64,000 nt of DNA from Chloroflexota bacterium (GCA_014584575.1 JACTMP010000076.1:1-64000), one strand, 5' to 3'; shown: positions 50,413 through 59,629, counted from the first letter of the stretch. Notes: generated by a model from the letters alone, not told the origin. Numbers and translations are program-made.

Positions 50413-50439
50413 GTGTACACGAAGAATAGTGTACACTAT
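50413..50439. promoter_or_regulatory. Operator-like repeats upstream of vapBC
   Basis: Two GTGTACAC palindromes (50413-50420 and 50429-50436), the second within the 14-bp palindrome ATAGTGTACACTAT (50426-50439). The 16-bp spacing puts them on nearly the same DNA face, as for ribbon-helix-helix antitoxins. Confidence 0.6.
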
Positions 50440-50473
50440 CCATATCCGGGCGTCAACGTGGCGTCAGGAGGGA

Positions 50474-53400
50474 TCAGGAGGGCAGCGCCGTATGGCGCTG
50501 CGCGGCCAGCAGGCGGCCGCTGCCCACCTGCTCCACATACTGCGTCATTTGCTCGCAGCGGGCCACCAATTGGTCAAATTTGGCTTCGTCTAGCAGCAGC
50601 AGTTCCGTATCCAGGCGGGCGCGGCAACTGGCCCAGTAGGGAGTGTCGGCAAAAAGGGCATATTCGCCGAAATGTTCCCCCGTGCCCAAAACGCCCACCA
50701 CCTTTTCCTGCCCATCCTCCGTCACAAACACATCTACCACGCCGCTAAAGACGATAAACAGCGCCGAACGTGGCTCCCCCTGGCGCACAAAAACGGTTCC
50801 GGCGGGCACACGCCGTCTTTGCAGCCGCGCTTCCAACGCCGCCAGTTCTTGCGGACTGAGGCTGCCAAAGAGGGACATGCGGCGCAGCAGGGCGCGTATC
50901 TGCGCCCCGGAGGCCACCTGCTGCGCCAGGGTGGTATCGGCGCGCAGCAACGGGTCAAAATCGTCGCGGTGAATGGTGAACAACACGGCCGTACCCAACG
51001 CCCGATAGCTGAATTGGTGCCGCCCCCGCCCGGCCAACGCCTCACTGCCAAAGTAGCCGCCGCTGTGCAGCGTAGCCACCAATTGCCCATTGTGAAACAC
51101 ACCCACCTCGCCGCTGTCCACCAGGAAAAAATGAGTCGCTTCGTCGCCGGCGCGGGCCAGCAGGCTGTTTTTGCGGGCGGTGCGGGATTGCATCACGGCC
51201 GTGACCGCCTGCACCCCTTCTCGATCCAGCCCGGCAAAAATATCCGCCTGCCGGATCAGTTCCACGCGATGGTCGCGGGCGTGGATAAAACCTTGCGCCA
51301 GCCCCGCCCCCCATTGGGTGCGCGAGAGCACGTGCCGCGCCACCGTCTCCGCTTCCAGCCAGGGCAGGCTGTCATACGCCGCCTGGCCCGCCTGGCGCGT
51401 GAATGGCGTGCCCGCCAGATCATCCAGACGATCTACGCCCAGCAACAGCGCATGGCGGGCGCGTTCCCCAATCTGCAAAATGCTCAAATCCCGATCCAGC
51501 GGCCCGGCGCTGACAATTTCGGCCTGGATGGCCGCCAGCCGCCGCCCGCCAAACACCGCCTCATAACTGGCAAACAGCGCGGCCATAAAATGATTAAATC
51601 CCGTTACCAGCCGATCCCGTTCACTAAACATGCCGATGTCGGCTACGGCCGTAGCCGACAATTCGTGCCGGGCAAACTGTGCCAGCAGCCCCAACAGCAG
51701 GTAGAGGGTGGCGGCGAACAGCCACAGCCCCAGCAGCGGCGCGGCCAGCGCCGGAAAGGGCAGTAGCCAGGGAGTCAGGGCAATAGCCAGAGCCAGCAGC
51801 GTCCAGGGCAGGGCAAAACGAGACCGCCAGAAGTTAAGCAGCATGGGGGCCATGAAGGCCAGACCAAAGGCCGTGCAGGAAATGATAAAGGCGGCGGCCA
51901 GCCAACGGCCGTTGCCCCATAACGCACTCACCTCCACCTGCGCCATCACCGCAAAGGTCAGCAGCCCGGCCAGCAAGATGCCGGCCATCAGCCAGCGGTC
52001 GGCCCGCGCCAGCCAGCGCGGATTGATGGTAAACCAGGCGACGATACCGCCGGCCAGGACGGCCGCCGCCGCCAACATCAGCGCCAGGTCTCGCCAAATC
52101 GTAGTTGCCAGGCCGGACGCCAGATAAGCCAACGACAGCGCCAGCGGTGCAGCGGCCAAGGCCCACAGCGCCCATTGAAAACGGGACCCGGTGAGCTGCC
52201 GGGCGACAAAGGCCAGGGCTACGGTCGTGCTCAAATACAATAGCCAGACAAAAACGGGCTGCCAGATGGCCCCGGCGGGCAGCCTTCCCAGCAGCAGCCA
52301 GACTATTGGCGCACCCATAAAAATGGGCACACCGGTCAGCAGCGCCAGCACATCAGGCCGGGCCAGCAGGTTGCGATGCGCCAGCCAGCGCAGCCCGGCT
52401 TGCAGCCGGTTCCACAGCAGCAGGCCCAGGAAGTAGGCGGTGGGGATGAGGGTCACGGCCGTGAGCAGCACCAACGTCACCCGCCCCCACAAGCCGCCGG
52501 CCCACAAATCCCCGGCAAAAGGTACCAGCCGCAGCCGCCAGAAATTGACCGCCAGCCACAGCGCAAAAACGGAGTAAAGGAATGCCAGCGCCCCAAAGAG
52601 CAAATAGAGGCGCTGGCGGGATCTCAATTCGCGCCACAACTGGCGCGGGCTGGTGGACGCTTTCACCTTGCCCCAAAGGTCTTCCCGCCAGAAGCGAAAA
52701 GCGCGGCTGCGCAGGCCGGGTATTTCCAGCCAATCCATGAGGATGAAATAACCATCCAGTTCCAGCAGCGGGTTGAGATTGATGAGGACGCTGAGGTAGG
52801 AGAGGAAGGCAATCTGATATAGGAAGGTGGCCCAGATGGTGTCGGCCGTGTCCGCGGGGAGGAAATAGGCAACGGCCGTGAGCGCCCACCCCAACAGCCC
52901 CGCCAACAGCAGCCCGGAATACGGCCCGGCCCAGGAGACCAGGATGCGCTGGCGGCTGGTGGCCAGCCAGGTGTCACGGGTATCCACAAAAAAAGCGGGC
53001 AGACCCCAATAGAGCAAAAAGCCGCCGCGATCCAGTTCGCGGCCAATATGTTTGGTGGTCAGGGCGTGCGCCACTTCGTGCAGGCCAATGACAATCAGGT
53101 TGGCCGCAATGAGCGACAGCGCGGCCACATAGCCGCTGCTGGTGAGGGTGTAGACGTGGCGATTGTACAGCAGGGCAAACAACGCCCCGCCTGACAATAT
53201 CAGCAGCAGCAAGAAAATTTGGGCGATGGGGTGGAACAACGGCCGTGTCCACCGGTACATCCTGGTGAAAAAGGGGTCCAAGCCGCTGCGGGCAATCTCT
53301 GTGTGTAAAAAACCTTTTAGCAACCGCTGCCCCCGGCTTTCCGGGGCGCGGGCCTGTAGCTGGCTTTCAATCTGGTCATACAGGTTGACGGGATTGTCCT

Positions 53401-53713
53401 GCAAAAAGCCGCCCTGCCGCAGTTCGGTGACGACGGTGGTGAAGTGACCAACAGGCAGGCTTTTGTACCGTTTGAGGCTGTAGAAAAGCAGGTCCTTAAT
53501 GCGGCGACGGCCGTCCATCTGCCACCACAACGCAAAATCCGCTTCTGAGAGGCGCACGTAATTTTTGCGTTCCGGCTGTTTTAGGACGTAGTAGGTTTCG
53601 TCGCGGTTAGAGAGGCGGGTGGCGGTCACGGCCGTGTGGCGCGCCGGTCGGTACGACGTGGGGTCGGTGGCTGTTTCGATTGCCTGCCAAAACTGCTGAA
53701 TGTCTGCGGCCAT
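50474..53713 (-). CDS. Large M50 membrane protease with PqqD-like and two cyclic-nucleotide-binding domains
   Basis: 1079 residues. Order: PqqD-like winged domain (about 45-120), membrane region with the zinc motif GLHEVAHALTTKHIG and the second motif NPLLELDGYF (site-2 protease pattern), a further set of about ten hydrophobic segments, then two cNMP-binding domains at the C-terminus (about 795-915: FAGLDREGV, GGYFGSEAL; about 930-1050: FGSLSPQEL, GEHFGEYALFADTPYWASCRA). It probably performs regulated intramembrane proteolysis gated by cyclic nucleotide. The substrate is unknown. It is monocistronic and divergent from the signalling cluster at 53899. Confidence 0.88.
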   Translation of the reverse strand: MAADIQQFWQAIETATDPTSYRPARHTAVTATRLSNRDETYYVLKQPERKNYVRLSEADFALWWQMDGRRRIKDLLFYSLKRYKSLPVGHFTTVVTELRQGGFLQDNPVNLYDQIESQLQARAPESRGQRLLKGFLHTEIARSGLDPFFTRMYRWTRPLFHPIAQIFLLLLILSGGALFALLYNRHVYTLTSSGYVAALSLIAANLIVIGLHEVAHALTTKHIGRELDRGGFLLYWGLPAFFVDTRDTWLATSRQRILVSWAGPYSGLLLAGLLGWALTAVAYFLPADTADTIWATFLYQIAFLSYLSVLINLNPLLELDGYFILMDWLEIPGLRSRAFRFWREDLWGKVKASTSPRQLWRELRSRQRLYLLFGALAFLYSVFALWLAVNFWRLRLVPFAGDLWAGGLWGRVTLVLLTAVTLIPTAYFLGLLLWNRLQAGLRWLAHRNLLARPDVLALLTGVPIFMGAPIVWLLLGRLPAGAIWQPVFVWLLYLSTTVALAFVARQLTGSRFQWALWALAAAPLALSLAYLASGLATTIWRDLALMLAAAAVLAGGIVAWFTINPRWLARADRWLMAGILLAGLLTFAVMAQVEVSALWGNGRWLAAAFIISCTAFGLAFMAPMLLNFWRSRFALPWTLLALAIALTPWLLPFPALAAPLLGLWLFAATLYLLLGLLAQFARHELSATAVADIGMFSERDRLVTGFNHFMAALFASYEAVFGGRRLAAIQAEIVSAGPLDRDLSILQIGERARHALLLGVDRLDDLAGTPFTRQAGQAAYDSLPWLEAETVARHVLSRTQWGAGLAQGFIHARDHRVELIRQADIFAGLDREGVQAVTAVMQSRTARKNSLLARAGDEATHFFLVDSGEVGVFHNGQLVATLHSGGYFGSEALAGRGRHQFSYRALGTAVLFTIHRDDFDPLLRADTTLAQQVASGAQIRALLRRMSLFGSLSPQELAALEARLQRRRVPAGTVFVRQGEPRSALFIVFSGVVDVFVTEDGQEKVVGVLGTGEHFGEYALFADTPYWASCRARLDTELLLLDEAKFDQLVARCEQMTQYVEQVGSGRLLAAQRHTALPS

Positions 53714-53898
53714 GCCCGGAGTTTAACATAATCTATGCAACTGGTGAAGGATGAACAACTGGATGAAAGGACGCCGGTAGCTTTTTTGCACAACGGTAGC
53801 GTGTGTGGGAACTGTGTACTGCCTGCTGTCGCCGGTTGGAACAGTTATGCAACTACATTGGAACAATTCCCTTGATGCCTGTGTGTTACCTTACAGGC

Positions 53899-55215
53899 AT
53901 GTCCACAAAACGCATTTTAATTGTTGACGACGAACCAAAGGTAGCCTTTTTCTTCCAGAAAAACCTGGAAATGGTAGACAAGAGCTACCAGGTAAAAGCT
54001 GTCAATTCTGGCAGCGAAGCATTGGTGGAAATTCAGGCAGATTCTTACGACCTGATGGTCACGGATTTGCGGATGCCTGGCATGAGCGGATTGGAGTTGC
54101 TGCGGCAGGTGCGCCAGGTTTCGCCACGCACGCAAACAATTCTGGTAACAGCTTTTGGCGGTCAGAATGTCTGGCGCGAAGCAGATCAATTACAGGTTTT
54201 CCGGTCGTTATCCAAACCTCTGAAGATTCCTGAATTAGTTAGCTCGGTGCGGGAGGCCCTGGCCCAACCCGACAATTTACCCAATGGCGCTGTGGTGGTC
54301 ATGTCTGGCGAGAGCTTTGAGGCGATTGCCAGGCGGTTGGAAATGCTGCGGGTGGATGTGGGCGCGCACGCTGTGGTATTGGCAGACACGACCGGGCATG
54401 TTTTGGTGGAAAATGGGATGCTGCCCAAGTTGGATGTAAGTTCAACCCTGGCCCTGTTGGGCGGTACGATGGCCGCGTCTAGCGCATTGACGGAGCAACT
54501 GCATTATCCACAAACGGTGCATCTCACGTATTATGAAGGCCCGCCATATGATTTGTACGTCGTGTCGCTGGGCAAACATTTTTTCCTGACCATCTTTTTT
54601 GACCGGCGGCAGTCGGCCAATAATCCCAGCCGGATCGGTATTGTCTGGCTTTATACGCGGCGCATATTGGATGAACTGCTGGAACTGCTGGGTAAAAGAC
54701 CGGCTGACCGAATGGCGCTGGATCGGGATTTTGCCGACTCTTTGCGTGGCGAGTTGGACAGCCTGTTTGTGGCAACGCCAACCGCCAAACCGGCGCCAAC
54801 AGTGAAAAAGGGCACGGCCGTACACACCACCGCCGACCTGCATGGCAAAGTAGAAAGCCTGCTGCAACTGTTCCAAACGCAGACCAAAATTGCTGTTAAT
54901 CACCAATTGGGTGGATTAGATGTGCCGCTCAATCAGATGGAAGGGGCGCTCATTTTGAAGCTGGTGCGCGAAAGTTTGAAAAATGTGCTCCGCTACGCCA
55001 GCGCCAAAAGTGTAACCGTATCATTCCAGGCAGATGACCAGATATTGCGTGGCCACATTCAGGATAACGGGATTGGTTTTAACCCGGCCACCACCGCGCT
55101 CAAAAGCCTGGCTAACTTGCGGACGGAACTGGCCGCACTGGGCGGCGACCTGAAGATCACATCCCAACCAGATGCAGGCGTGCAACTGCTGTTTACCCTG
55201 CCATTAGCCAATTAG
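53899..55215 (+). CDS. Receiver - Roadblock/LC7 - HATPase signalling protein
   Basis: 438 residues. Intact receiver (ILIVDDEPKV, LMVTDLRMPGMSG, LSKPLK; about 1-120). A Roadblock/LC7-like domain follows (about 140-275: AHAVVLADTTGHVLVENG). A NarX/DesK-type HATPase follows (about 335-438: LVRESLKNVLRYA, QDNGIGFNP). I see no DHp domain with a phospho-His, so it may phosphorylate another protein, bind ATP as a regulator, or work as an anti-sigma-type kinase. It heads a plus-strand cluster with MglA and Roadblock genes. The ATG at 53899 gives a canonical receiver start. Confidence 0.85.
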   Translation: MSTKRILIVDDEPKVAFFFQKNLEMVDKSYQVKAVNSGSEALVEIQADSYDLMVTDLRMPGMSGLELLRQVRQVSPRTQTILVTAFGGQNVWREADQLQVFRSLSKPLKIPELVSSVREALAQPDNLPNGAVVVMSGESFEAIARRLEMLRVDVGAHAVVLADTTGHVLVENGMLPKLDVSSTLALLGGTMAASSALTEQLHYPQTVHLTYYEGPPYDLYVVSLGKHFFLTIFFDRRQSANNPSRIGIVWLYTRRILDELLELLGKRPADRMALDRDFADSLRGELDSLFVATPTAKPAPTVKKGTAVHTTADLHGKVESLLQLFQTQTKIAVNHQLGGLDVPLNQMEGALILKLVRESLKNVLRYASAKSVTVSFQADDQILRGHIQDNGIGFNPATTALKSLANLRTELAALGGDLKITSQPDAGVQLLFTLPLAN

Positions 55216-55231
55216 AGAGGTGAGGTAGCTG

Positions 55232-55804
55232 ATGTTTATCAACTGGAAAATGCGCGAACTGCAAGTGAAGTTGGTGTATTACGGCCCACCGCTCAGCGGC
55301 AAAACTACCAATCTGGAACAGGTTCACCTGCGCCTGCCCGCCGACCGGCGCAGCGACCTGGTATCGGTGAAGACGCGAGAAGACCGCACCCTCTTTTTCG
55401 ACTTTATGCAGTTAGAACTGAACGAAATCAACGGTTTGCAGCCCAAATTTAAGCTGTACACCGTGCCGGGGCAGGTGTACTACGCGGCCACCCGCAAACT
55501 GGTGCTGAAAGATGTGGATGGTGTGATCTTTGTGGCCGATTCATCCATTCAACGGCTGGCGGCTAACCGGCGGGCCATGAAGGATATGTGGGAGCAGTTG
55601 CAAGAACTGGGCCGGTCGCCGCAAGATATGCCCTTTGTGTTGCAATGTAACAAACAGGATTTGAAGGATGCGGTGGCCGCTCCTTTGCTGGCCCGCTTTT
55701 TACAGGTGGAACACGCGACCGTGATTCCGGCTGCCGCCATGAATGGTTTGGGTATTACCGAGACGTTGAAGAGTGCAATCAATCAGGTGATTGCTCGTTT
55801 ATGA
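55232..55804 (+). CDS. MglA-type small Ras-like GTPase
   Basis: 190 residues. P-loop VYYGPPLSGKTTN, then KTREDRTLFFDF, the MglA-specific G3 variant YTVPGQVYYAATRKLVL (no DxxG) and G4 CNKQDL. MglA sets polarity and motility or cell organisation in Myxococcus, with a Roadblock-domain protein (MglB) as its GAP. GAGG lies upstream of the ATG. Three Roadblock genes follow at once, so cognate GAPs or effectors are encoded here. Confidence 0.93.
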   Translation: MFINWKMRELQVKLVYYGPPLSGKTTNLEQVHLRLPADRRSDLVSVKTREDRTLFFDFMQLELNEINGLQPKFKLYTVPGQVYYAATRKLVLKDVDGVIFVADSSIQRLAANRRAMKDMWEQLQELGRSPQDMPFVLQCNKQDLKDAVAAPLLARFLQVEHATVIPAAAMNGLGITETLKSAINQVIARL

Positions 55805-55814
55805 GGCTGAGGAC

Positions 55815-56345
55815 ATGGAAGAAGTTAAGCTGCACAGCCGCCCGCTTCAGTTTGATGGCCCACAGCGCCAGCAGATTGACCGTTGTTTATTGCACCTGGC
55901 GGACCAGATTGGCTCGCCGCTGGTGATGCTGGCTGACGTGAGCGGCCGGTTGGTGCTGTATCGGGGGCGGCTATCGTCCTCACAGAGTACGGGACTGGCG
56001 GCGTTGGCCGCAGGTGGTTTTGCGGCCGGTAAGGAAATCGGTCATTTCTTGGGGCTGCGCAATAGTTTCCAGCACCAGCTTTTGGAAGGCGACCTGGCGA
56101 ATTTATACATTTTGGCGGTGGGGCCGGAGTTGCTGCTGATTGTGGCTTTTACCAAACAGACGATGTTGGGCATGGTGCGGTTGTTTAGCCAGCAGGCGCA
56201 GCATGAACTATTGGAAGTGGCGCGGGTAGCAGCCATTGAACGCGAACGGGCGATGCAGGAAGCGGAAGCGCGCCAGGTAGAGCCGGAATTTGGCCTGGAA
56301 CTGAATCGCCAGCTTGATGAGTTGTTTACCGATGAGATGTTCTGA
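55815..56345 (+). CDS. Roadblock/LC7-domain protein
   Basis: 176 residues with a Roadblock-type domain: HLADQIGSPLVMLADVSGRLVLYRG, LAALAAGGFAAG, LLLIVAFTKQTMLGMVRLF. An extended C-terminal helix is rich in Glu/Ala. The ATG at 55815 follows GAGG, 10 bp after the mglA-type stop. It overlaps the next gene by one base (TGATG), indicating translational coupling. It is a candidate MglB-like GAP or platform protein. Confidence 0.85.
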   Translation: MEEVKLHSRPLQFDGPQRQQIDRCLLHLADQIGSPLVMLADVSGRLVLYRGRLSSSQSTGLAALAAGGFAAGKEIGHFLGLRNSFQHQLLEGDLANLYILAVGPELLLIVAFTKQTMLGMVRLFSQQAQHELLEVARVAAIERERAMQEAEARQVEPEFGLELNRQLDELFTDEMF

Positions 56346-56728
56346 TGATTTTGCAAAATCGGCAATCACTCATTGCTCAGGAGTTGGGGCAGATCATGGC
56401 GGCGCTGAATGCGCGGCCAGAGGTGCAGGTAGCCGTGTTGTGTACGGCGGATGGGCTGCCGGTGAATGTGGCAACGGCCGTAGCCACCCAATTAGCCGCC
56501 GTAACCGGTTTCATTCTGGCAACCGTCCACCAATCATTTACCTTGTTGGGATTGGAAGAAGGCAACGAACTGGTGGTGCATATGAATGAAGGCTGGCTGG
56601 TTTGCCGTTCTTTTGTGGCGGCCGATTTGCAACTGGTGTTAGTGGTCATTTTTGGGCAGGAAGTTGCCCATAAACGACTGCTGACGCAGACGATTCAACA
56701 TATCAAACAAAGTGTGGAGAGCAGCTAA
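56345..56728 (+). CDS. Roadblock/LC7-domain protein
   Basis: 127 residues, nearly the minimal Roadblock fold: ALNARPEVQVAVLCTADGLPV, ATQLAAVTGFILAT, LVLVVIFGQEVAHKRLL. This is the size and pattern of MglB. Its stop and the next start overlap (TAATG). Confidence 0.87.
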   Translation: MILQNRQSLIAQELGQIMAALNARPEVQVAVLCTADGLPVNVATAVATQLAAVTGFILATVHQSFTLLGLEEGNELVVHMNEGWLVCRSFVAADLQLVLVVIFGQEVAHKRLLTQTIQHIKQSVESS

Positions 56729-57543
56729 TGGCAATAAAGGGCAATCTGCATGATGTCAGTTTACCGACATTGGTGCAACTGGTCATCCATGAGGGCGACC
56801 AGGCCGTGATTCAAATTCAGCACGCGGATCAGGCAGGCGCTTTGTATCTGGCAGACGGCCGTTTGTGCCACGCGGCATTGGCTATCAAAGGCCAACCAGG
56901 CGCCGCCAGGACAGGCGAGGAGGTTGTCTATGAACTTTTAAGCTGGCAAGAAGGCCAATTTACCATTGAAAAAAGAGTCCCGCCCCCGGCCCATACCATT
57001 GAGACTGGCTGGGATTATTTGCTCATGGAAGGACTGCGCATTCTGGACGAACGCCACGTGACGATTCAGGATCGCGCCCCCACCGATGACGCAATTACCG
57101 ATTTATTATCAGGTTTATCAGAAACAGATAAAGCCGTCCTCAAAGAGATGATGGCGCAAAAGGAGATTGATGACATGGCTAGTAAAGGTGAACAGATTCA
57201 GGCAATTCTGGACAATTTGGTGAGCAATTCCACCGACATTACCGGCGCGGTTGTGGTAGACAGCGATGGTCTGCTGCTGGCAAGCGTGTTGGGCAATAAT
57301 GTGGATGGCAACCGGGTGGCGGCCGTTTCCGCCGGTCTGGTCAGTCTGGCCGGCCGGTCGGCGCAGCAGTTGAACCAGGGCAGCATTCGCCAAACCCTTA
57401 TCCAGGCAGAAAATGGCAACATTATCGCCGTGCGCGCCGGAGAACGCGCCTCGTTTGTGGCTCTTACCTCCAGCAACGTCAACCTGGGCATGGCCTTTCT
57501 GGAATGCCGCGATGCCGCAGACGCCATTCGGTCGGCGCTGTAA
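56728..57543 (+). CDS. DUF4388 (PATAN-like) - Roadblock/LC7 protein
   Basis: 271 residues. The N-terminal DUF4388 domain (GNLHDVSLPTLVQLVIHEGD, GALYLADGRLCHAALA; about 1-125) is typical of Myxococcus and Deinococcus signalling proteins. The C-terminal Roadblock domain (about 155-270) contains GAVVVDSDGLLLASVLG, VAAVSAGLVSLAGRSAQ and LGMAFLECRDAADAI. It is the third Roadblock protein after the MglA-like GTPase in an overlapping operon. Confidence 0.88.
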   Translation: MAIKGNLHDVSLPTLVQLVIHEGDQAVIQIQHADQAGALYLADGRLCHAALAIKGQPGAARTGEEVVYELLSWQEGQFTIEKRVPPPAHTIETGWDYLLMEGLRILDERHVTIQDRAPTDDAITDLLSGLSETDKAVLKEMMAQKEIDDMASKGEQIQAILDNLVSNSTDITGAVVVDSDGLLLASVLGNNVDGNRVAAVSAGLVSLAGRSAQQLNQGSIRQTLIQAENGNIIAVRAGERASFVALTSSNVNLGMAFLECRDAADAIRSAL

Positions 57544-57609
57544 ATTGAGACAGTTTCCAGGTTTGGTGTGGCCGCTGCGGCGGCTCTTGAAATGGTTATG
57601 GAGGTAACA

Positions 57610-58155
57610 ATGACAGAGTTTAACATTGCGGAAATGCGGAGATTTGCCGGTTTGGCTGATGAAGATGCGGTGTTGGTGGCCGGCATGAAGCCCATGTTGG
57701 AAAAACATGGGCCGGCCATGGTGGCCTCGTTTTATAACAATCTGGACCAACATGCCCACTTAAGAAGCCTGTTGGATGCCAAACCGGGGCGACGAGAGAT
57801 ATTGGGTAAACATTTGTTGGCCTGGTTGGTTAGTCTGGCTTCGGGTAGTTATGACACCACTTACCTGGAACGGCGTTATGTGATTGGGCAGCGGCATGTG
57901 GAAGTGGGGTTGGACCCACGCTGGGTGATTGGGGCGATGTCTTTTTGCCGCAGCCAGGTGGCGCCGATGGTGGAAGCTGAATATGGCGGCGCGTCTGATA
58001 AGATGCAGCGGGTGTTGGCACTGGATAAGGTGATGGACCTGGATCTGAATATCATGCTGCAATCGTATGATGACAGGCGCATGGATATGTTCCTGGAGAC
58101 AACGGGTTTTAGCAAATCTTTGTTTGAATCCATGATCGCCTCTGCCGGAGACTAA
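57610..58155 (+). CDS. Protoglobin-like haem sensor protein
   Basis: 181 residues, a stand-alone globin-coupled-sensor-type globin: FNIAEMRRFAGL start, VASFYNNLDQHAHLRSLL, proximal His96 in VIGQRHVEVGLDPRWVIG. There is no output domain; the end is helical. It should bind O2, NO or CO and signal through partners. GGAGG precedes the ATG at 57610. It follows the MglA/Roadblock operon by 66 bp. Confidence 0.83.
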   Translation: MTEFNIAEMRRFAGLADEDAVLVAGMKPMLEKHGPAMVASFYNNLDQHAHLRSLLDAKPGRREILGKHLLAWLVSLASGSYDTTYLERRYVIGQRHVEVGLDPRWVIGAMSFCRSQVAPMVEAEYGGASDKMQRVLALDKVMDLDLNIMLQSYDDRRMDMFLETTGFSKSLFESMIASAGD

Positions 58156-58208
58156 CGGCAGGTATTCGGGTTGGCATCTGTAACAGGCTGTATTTGTTGA
58201 CGAGGTGA

Positions 58209-58778
58209 ATGATGAAAGAGGTATTGGCCGATCTGATTGTGTTAACGGGGTTTTCAGAGGAAGACCCGCAGATTTTGCGGCGCTATACGAGTGTAACGGC
58301 CGTCTGGCAAGAAGAGGTGACGCAGGTGTTTTATGACACACTGTATGGACACCGGGCGACGGCGGCTGTATTTCAGGATGGTGAACGGCCGTCGCGGGAG
58401 CAAACGCTGCGTAACTGGTACCAGACTGTGACCGAAGGCCACATTGATGACAAATTCTGGCAGTGGCAGTGGTTTGTGGGGCTGGTGCATATTCCGCGTG
58501 GCATTACGAACCCATTTATGATGGGCATGATGAGCCGGGTGCAGCAGCTTTTCTGGCAGAAATGTCGGGAGAATATGCCTCTGGATGAGGCCGAGATGCT
58601 CTATGGCGCTTTTAAGCGGGTGACAGATGTGATTGCCGGGCTAATTGCCGAAGGGTATTTCCAGAGTTACGTCCATGCTATGGAGCGCATGAGCGGGCAG
58701 AGCCGCACCCTGATTGACCGCATGGTACACATGGAAGTGGAAGAGATGCTGGCCGAAGCCCGCAGCCGAAAGCAGTAG
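58209..58778 (+). CDS. Protoglobin-like protein, second copy
   Basis: 189 residues, a divergent relative of the preceding globin: SVTAVWQEEVTQVFYDTLY, the His94-containing segment FVGLVHIPRGI, AFKRVTDVIAGLIAEGYF. Sequence identity to the first copy is low, suggesting old duplication and different ligand or partner. GAGGTGA precedes the ATG. The gene is convergent with the response regulator gene at 58817. Confidence 0.72.
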   Translation: MMKEVLADLIVLTGFSEEDPQILRRYTSVTAVWQEEVTQVFYDTLYGHRATAAVFQDGERPSREQTLRNWYQTVTEGHIDDKFWQWQWFVGLVHIPRGITNPFMMGMMSRVQQLFWQKCRENMPLDEAEMLYGAFKRVTDVIAGLIAEGYFQSYVHAMERMSGQSRTLIDRMVHMEVEEMLAEARSRKQ

Positions 58779-58816
58779 AGCCGATTGGTTGTCATCACTT
58801 CAGGGGATAAACGAAC

Positions 58817-59629
58817 CTATGGTTGGGTTTGCAGGATAACACCCCGACCGCGCACGCTTTGCAGGGGGCAATTCTCTTCCTGCCCCAGCTTTTGCCGCAG
58901 GCGGAAGATGTGGGTGCGCAAAGTGGCCCTGGCCTCGCTTTCTTCCATCTCCATGTCGTGTGTCATGTATACCAGTTCGGCATAACTGAGAACAGTATCC
59001 GGGTGGTTGGTGAAAGCGCGCAGTAATTTGTACTCCATCGGCGTAAGTTCAAGTGGTTGGTTTTTGTAAGCGGCCGTTTGCTGCCTTTCGTTGATGGTGA
59101 TGTCGCCTATGGTGAGCAGCGCCAGGTCTGGTGTGGCGCTCTCGCCGGGTGGCGAGGGGGGTGTTGCCGCCAGGGTGGACATGGCTTCCTGCAACAGCGC
59201 CAGCGCCTTTTGTTTGCGCAGTTTTTCGGCCTGTTTGTGCAGGGCTGTTTCCACGGCCGTGAACAATGTTTCCAGAGAAACCGGCTTGCGCAAATAATCA
59301 TACGCGCCTGAACGAAGCGCCGTGATAGCCGTATCGGCCGACGCATGAGCCGTCAGGATGATGACGGCCGTGTGCGGCGCAATTTCCTCCGCTTTTGTCA
59401 AGACATGCACACCTGATAATCCCGGCATCTGCAAATCTAGTATGGCTGCATCATATGGCTGGAGCTTCATGGCTTGCAGCGCCTCTTGGGCAGAGCCAAC
59501 GGCATCGGCCTGGTAGCCCTTTTGCAAAAACGCTTCTCGCAGGGCGCGCCGGGTCGTTTTTTCATCATCCACAATCAAAATCCGTTTGTCTGACTTTCCT
59601 TCTGGCACAGCTTTGTCCTTCTCGTTCAA
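58817..59629 (-). CDS. OmpR-type response regulator
   Basis: 270 residues. Receiver (RILIVDDEKT, AAILDLQMPGLSG, LRKPVS; about 15-130), coiled linker, and a C-terminal winged helix (LTPMEYKLLRAFTNHPDTVLS, then VRGRGVIL). It starts with TTG at 59629, overlapping the TGA stop of the kinase gene (TTGA), so the pair is translationally coupled. The target genes are unknown; the nearby globin and MglA genes are candidates. Confidence 0.9.
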   Translation of the reverse strand: MNEKDKAVPEGKSDKRILIVDDEKTTRRALREAFLQKGYQADAVGSAQEALQAMKLQPYDAAILDLQMPGLSGVHVLTKAEEIAPHTAVIILTAHASADTAITALRSGAYDYLRKPVSLETLFTAVETALHKQAEKLRKQKALALLQEAMSTLAATPPSPPGESATPDLALLTIGDITINERQQTAAYKNQPLELTPMEYKLLRAFTNHPDTVLSYAELVYMTHDMEMEESEARATLRTHIFRLRQKLGQEENCPLQSVRGRGVILQTQP

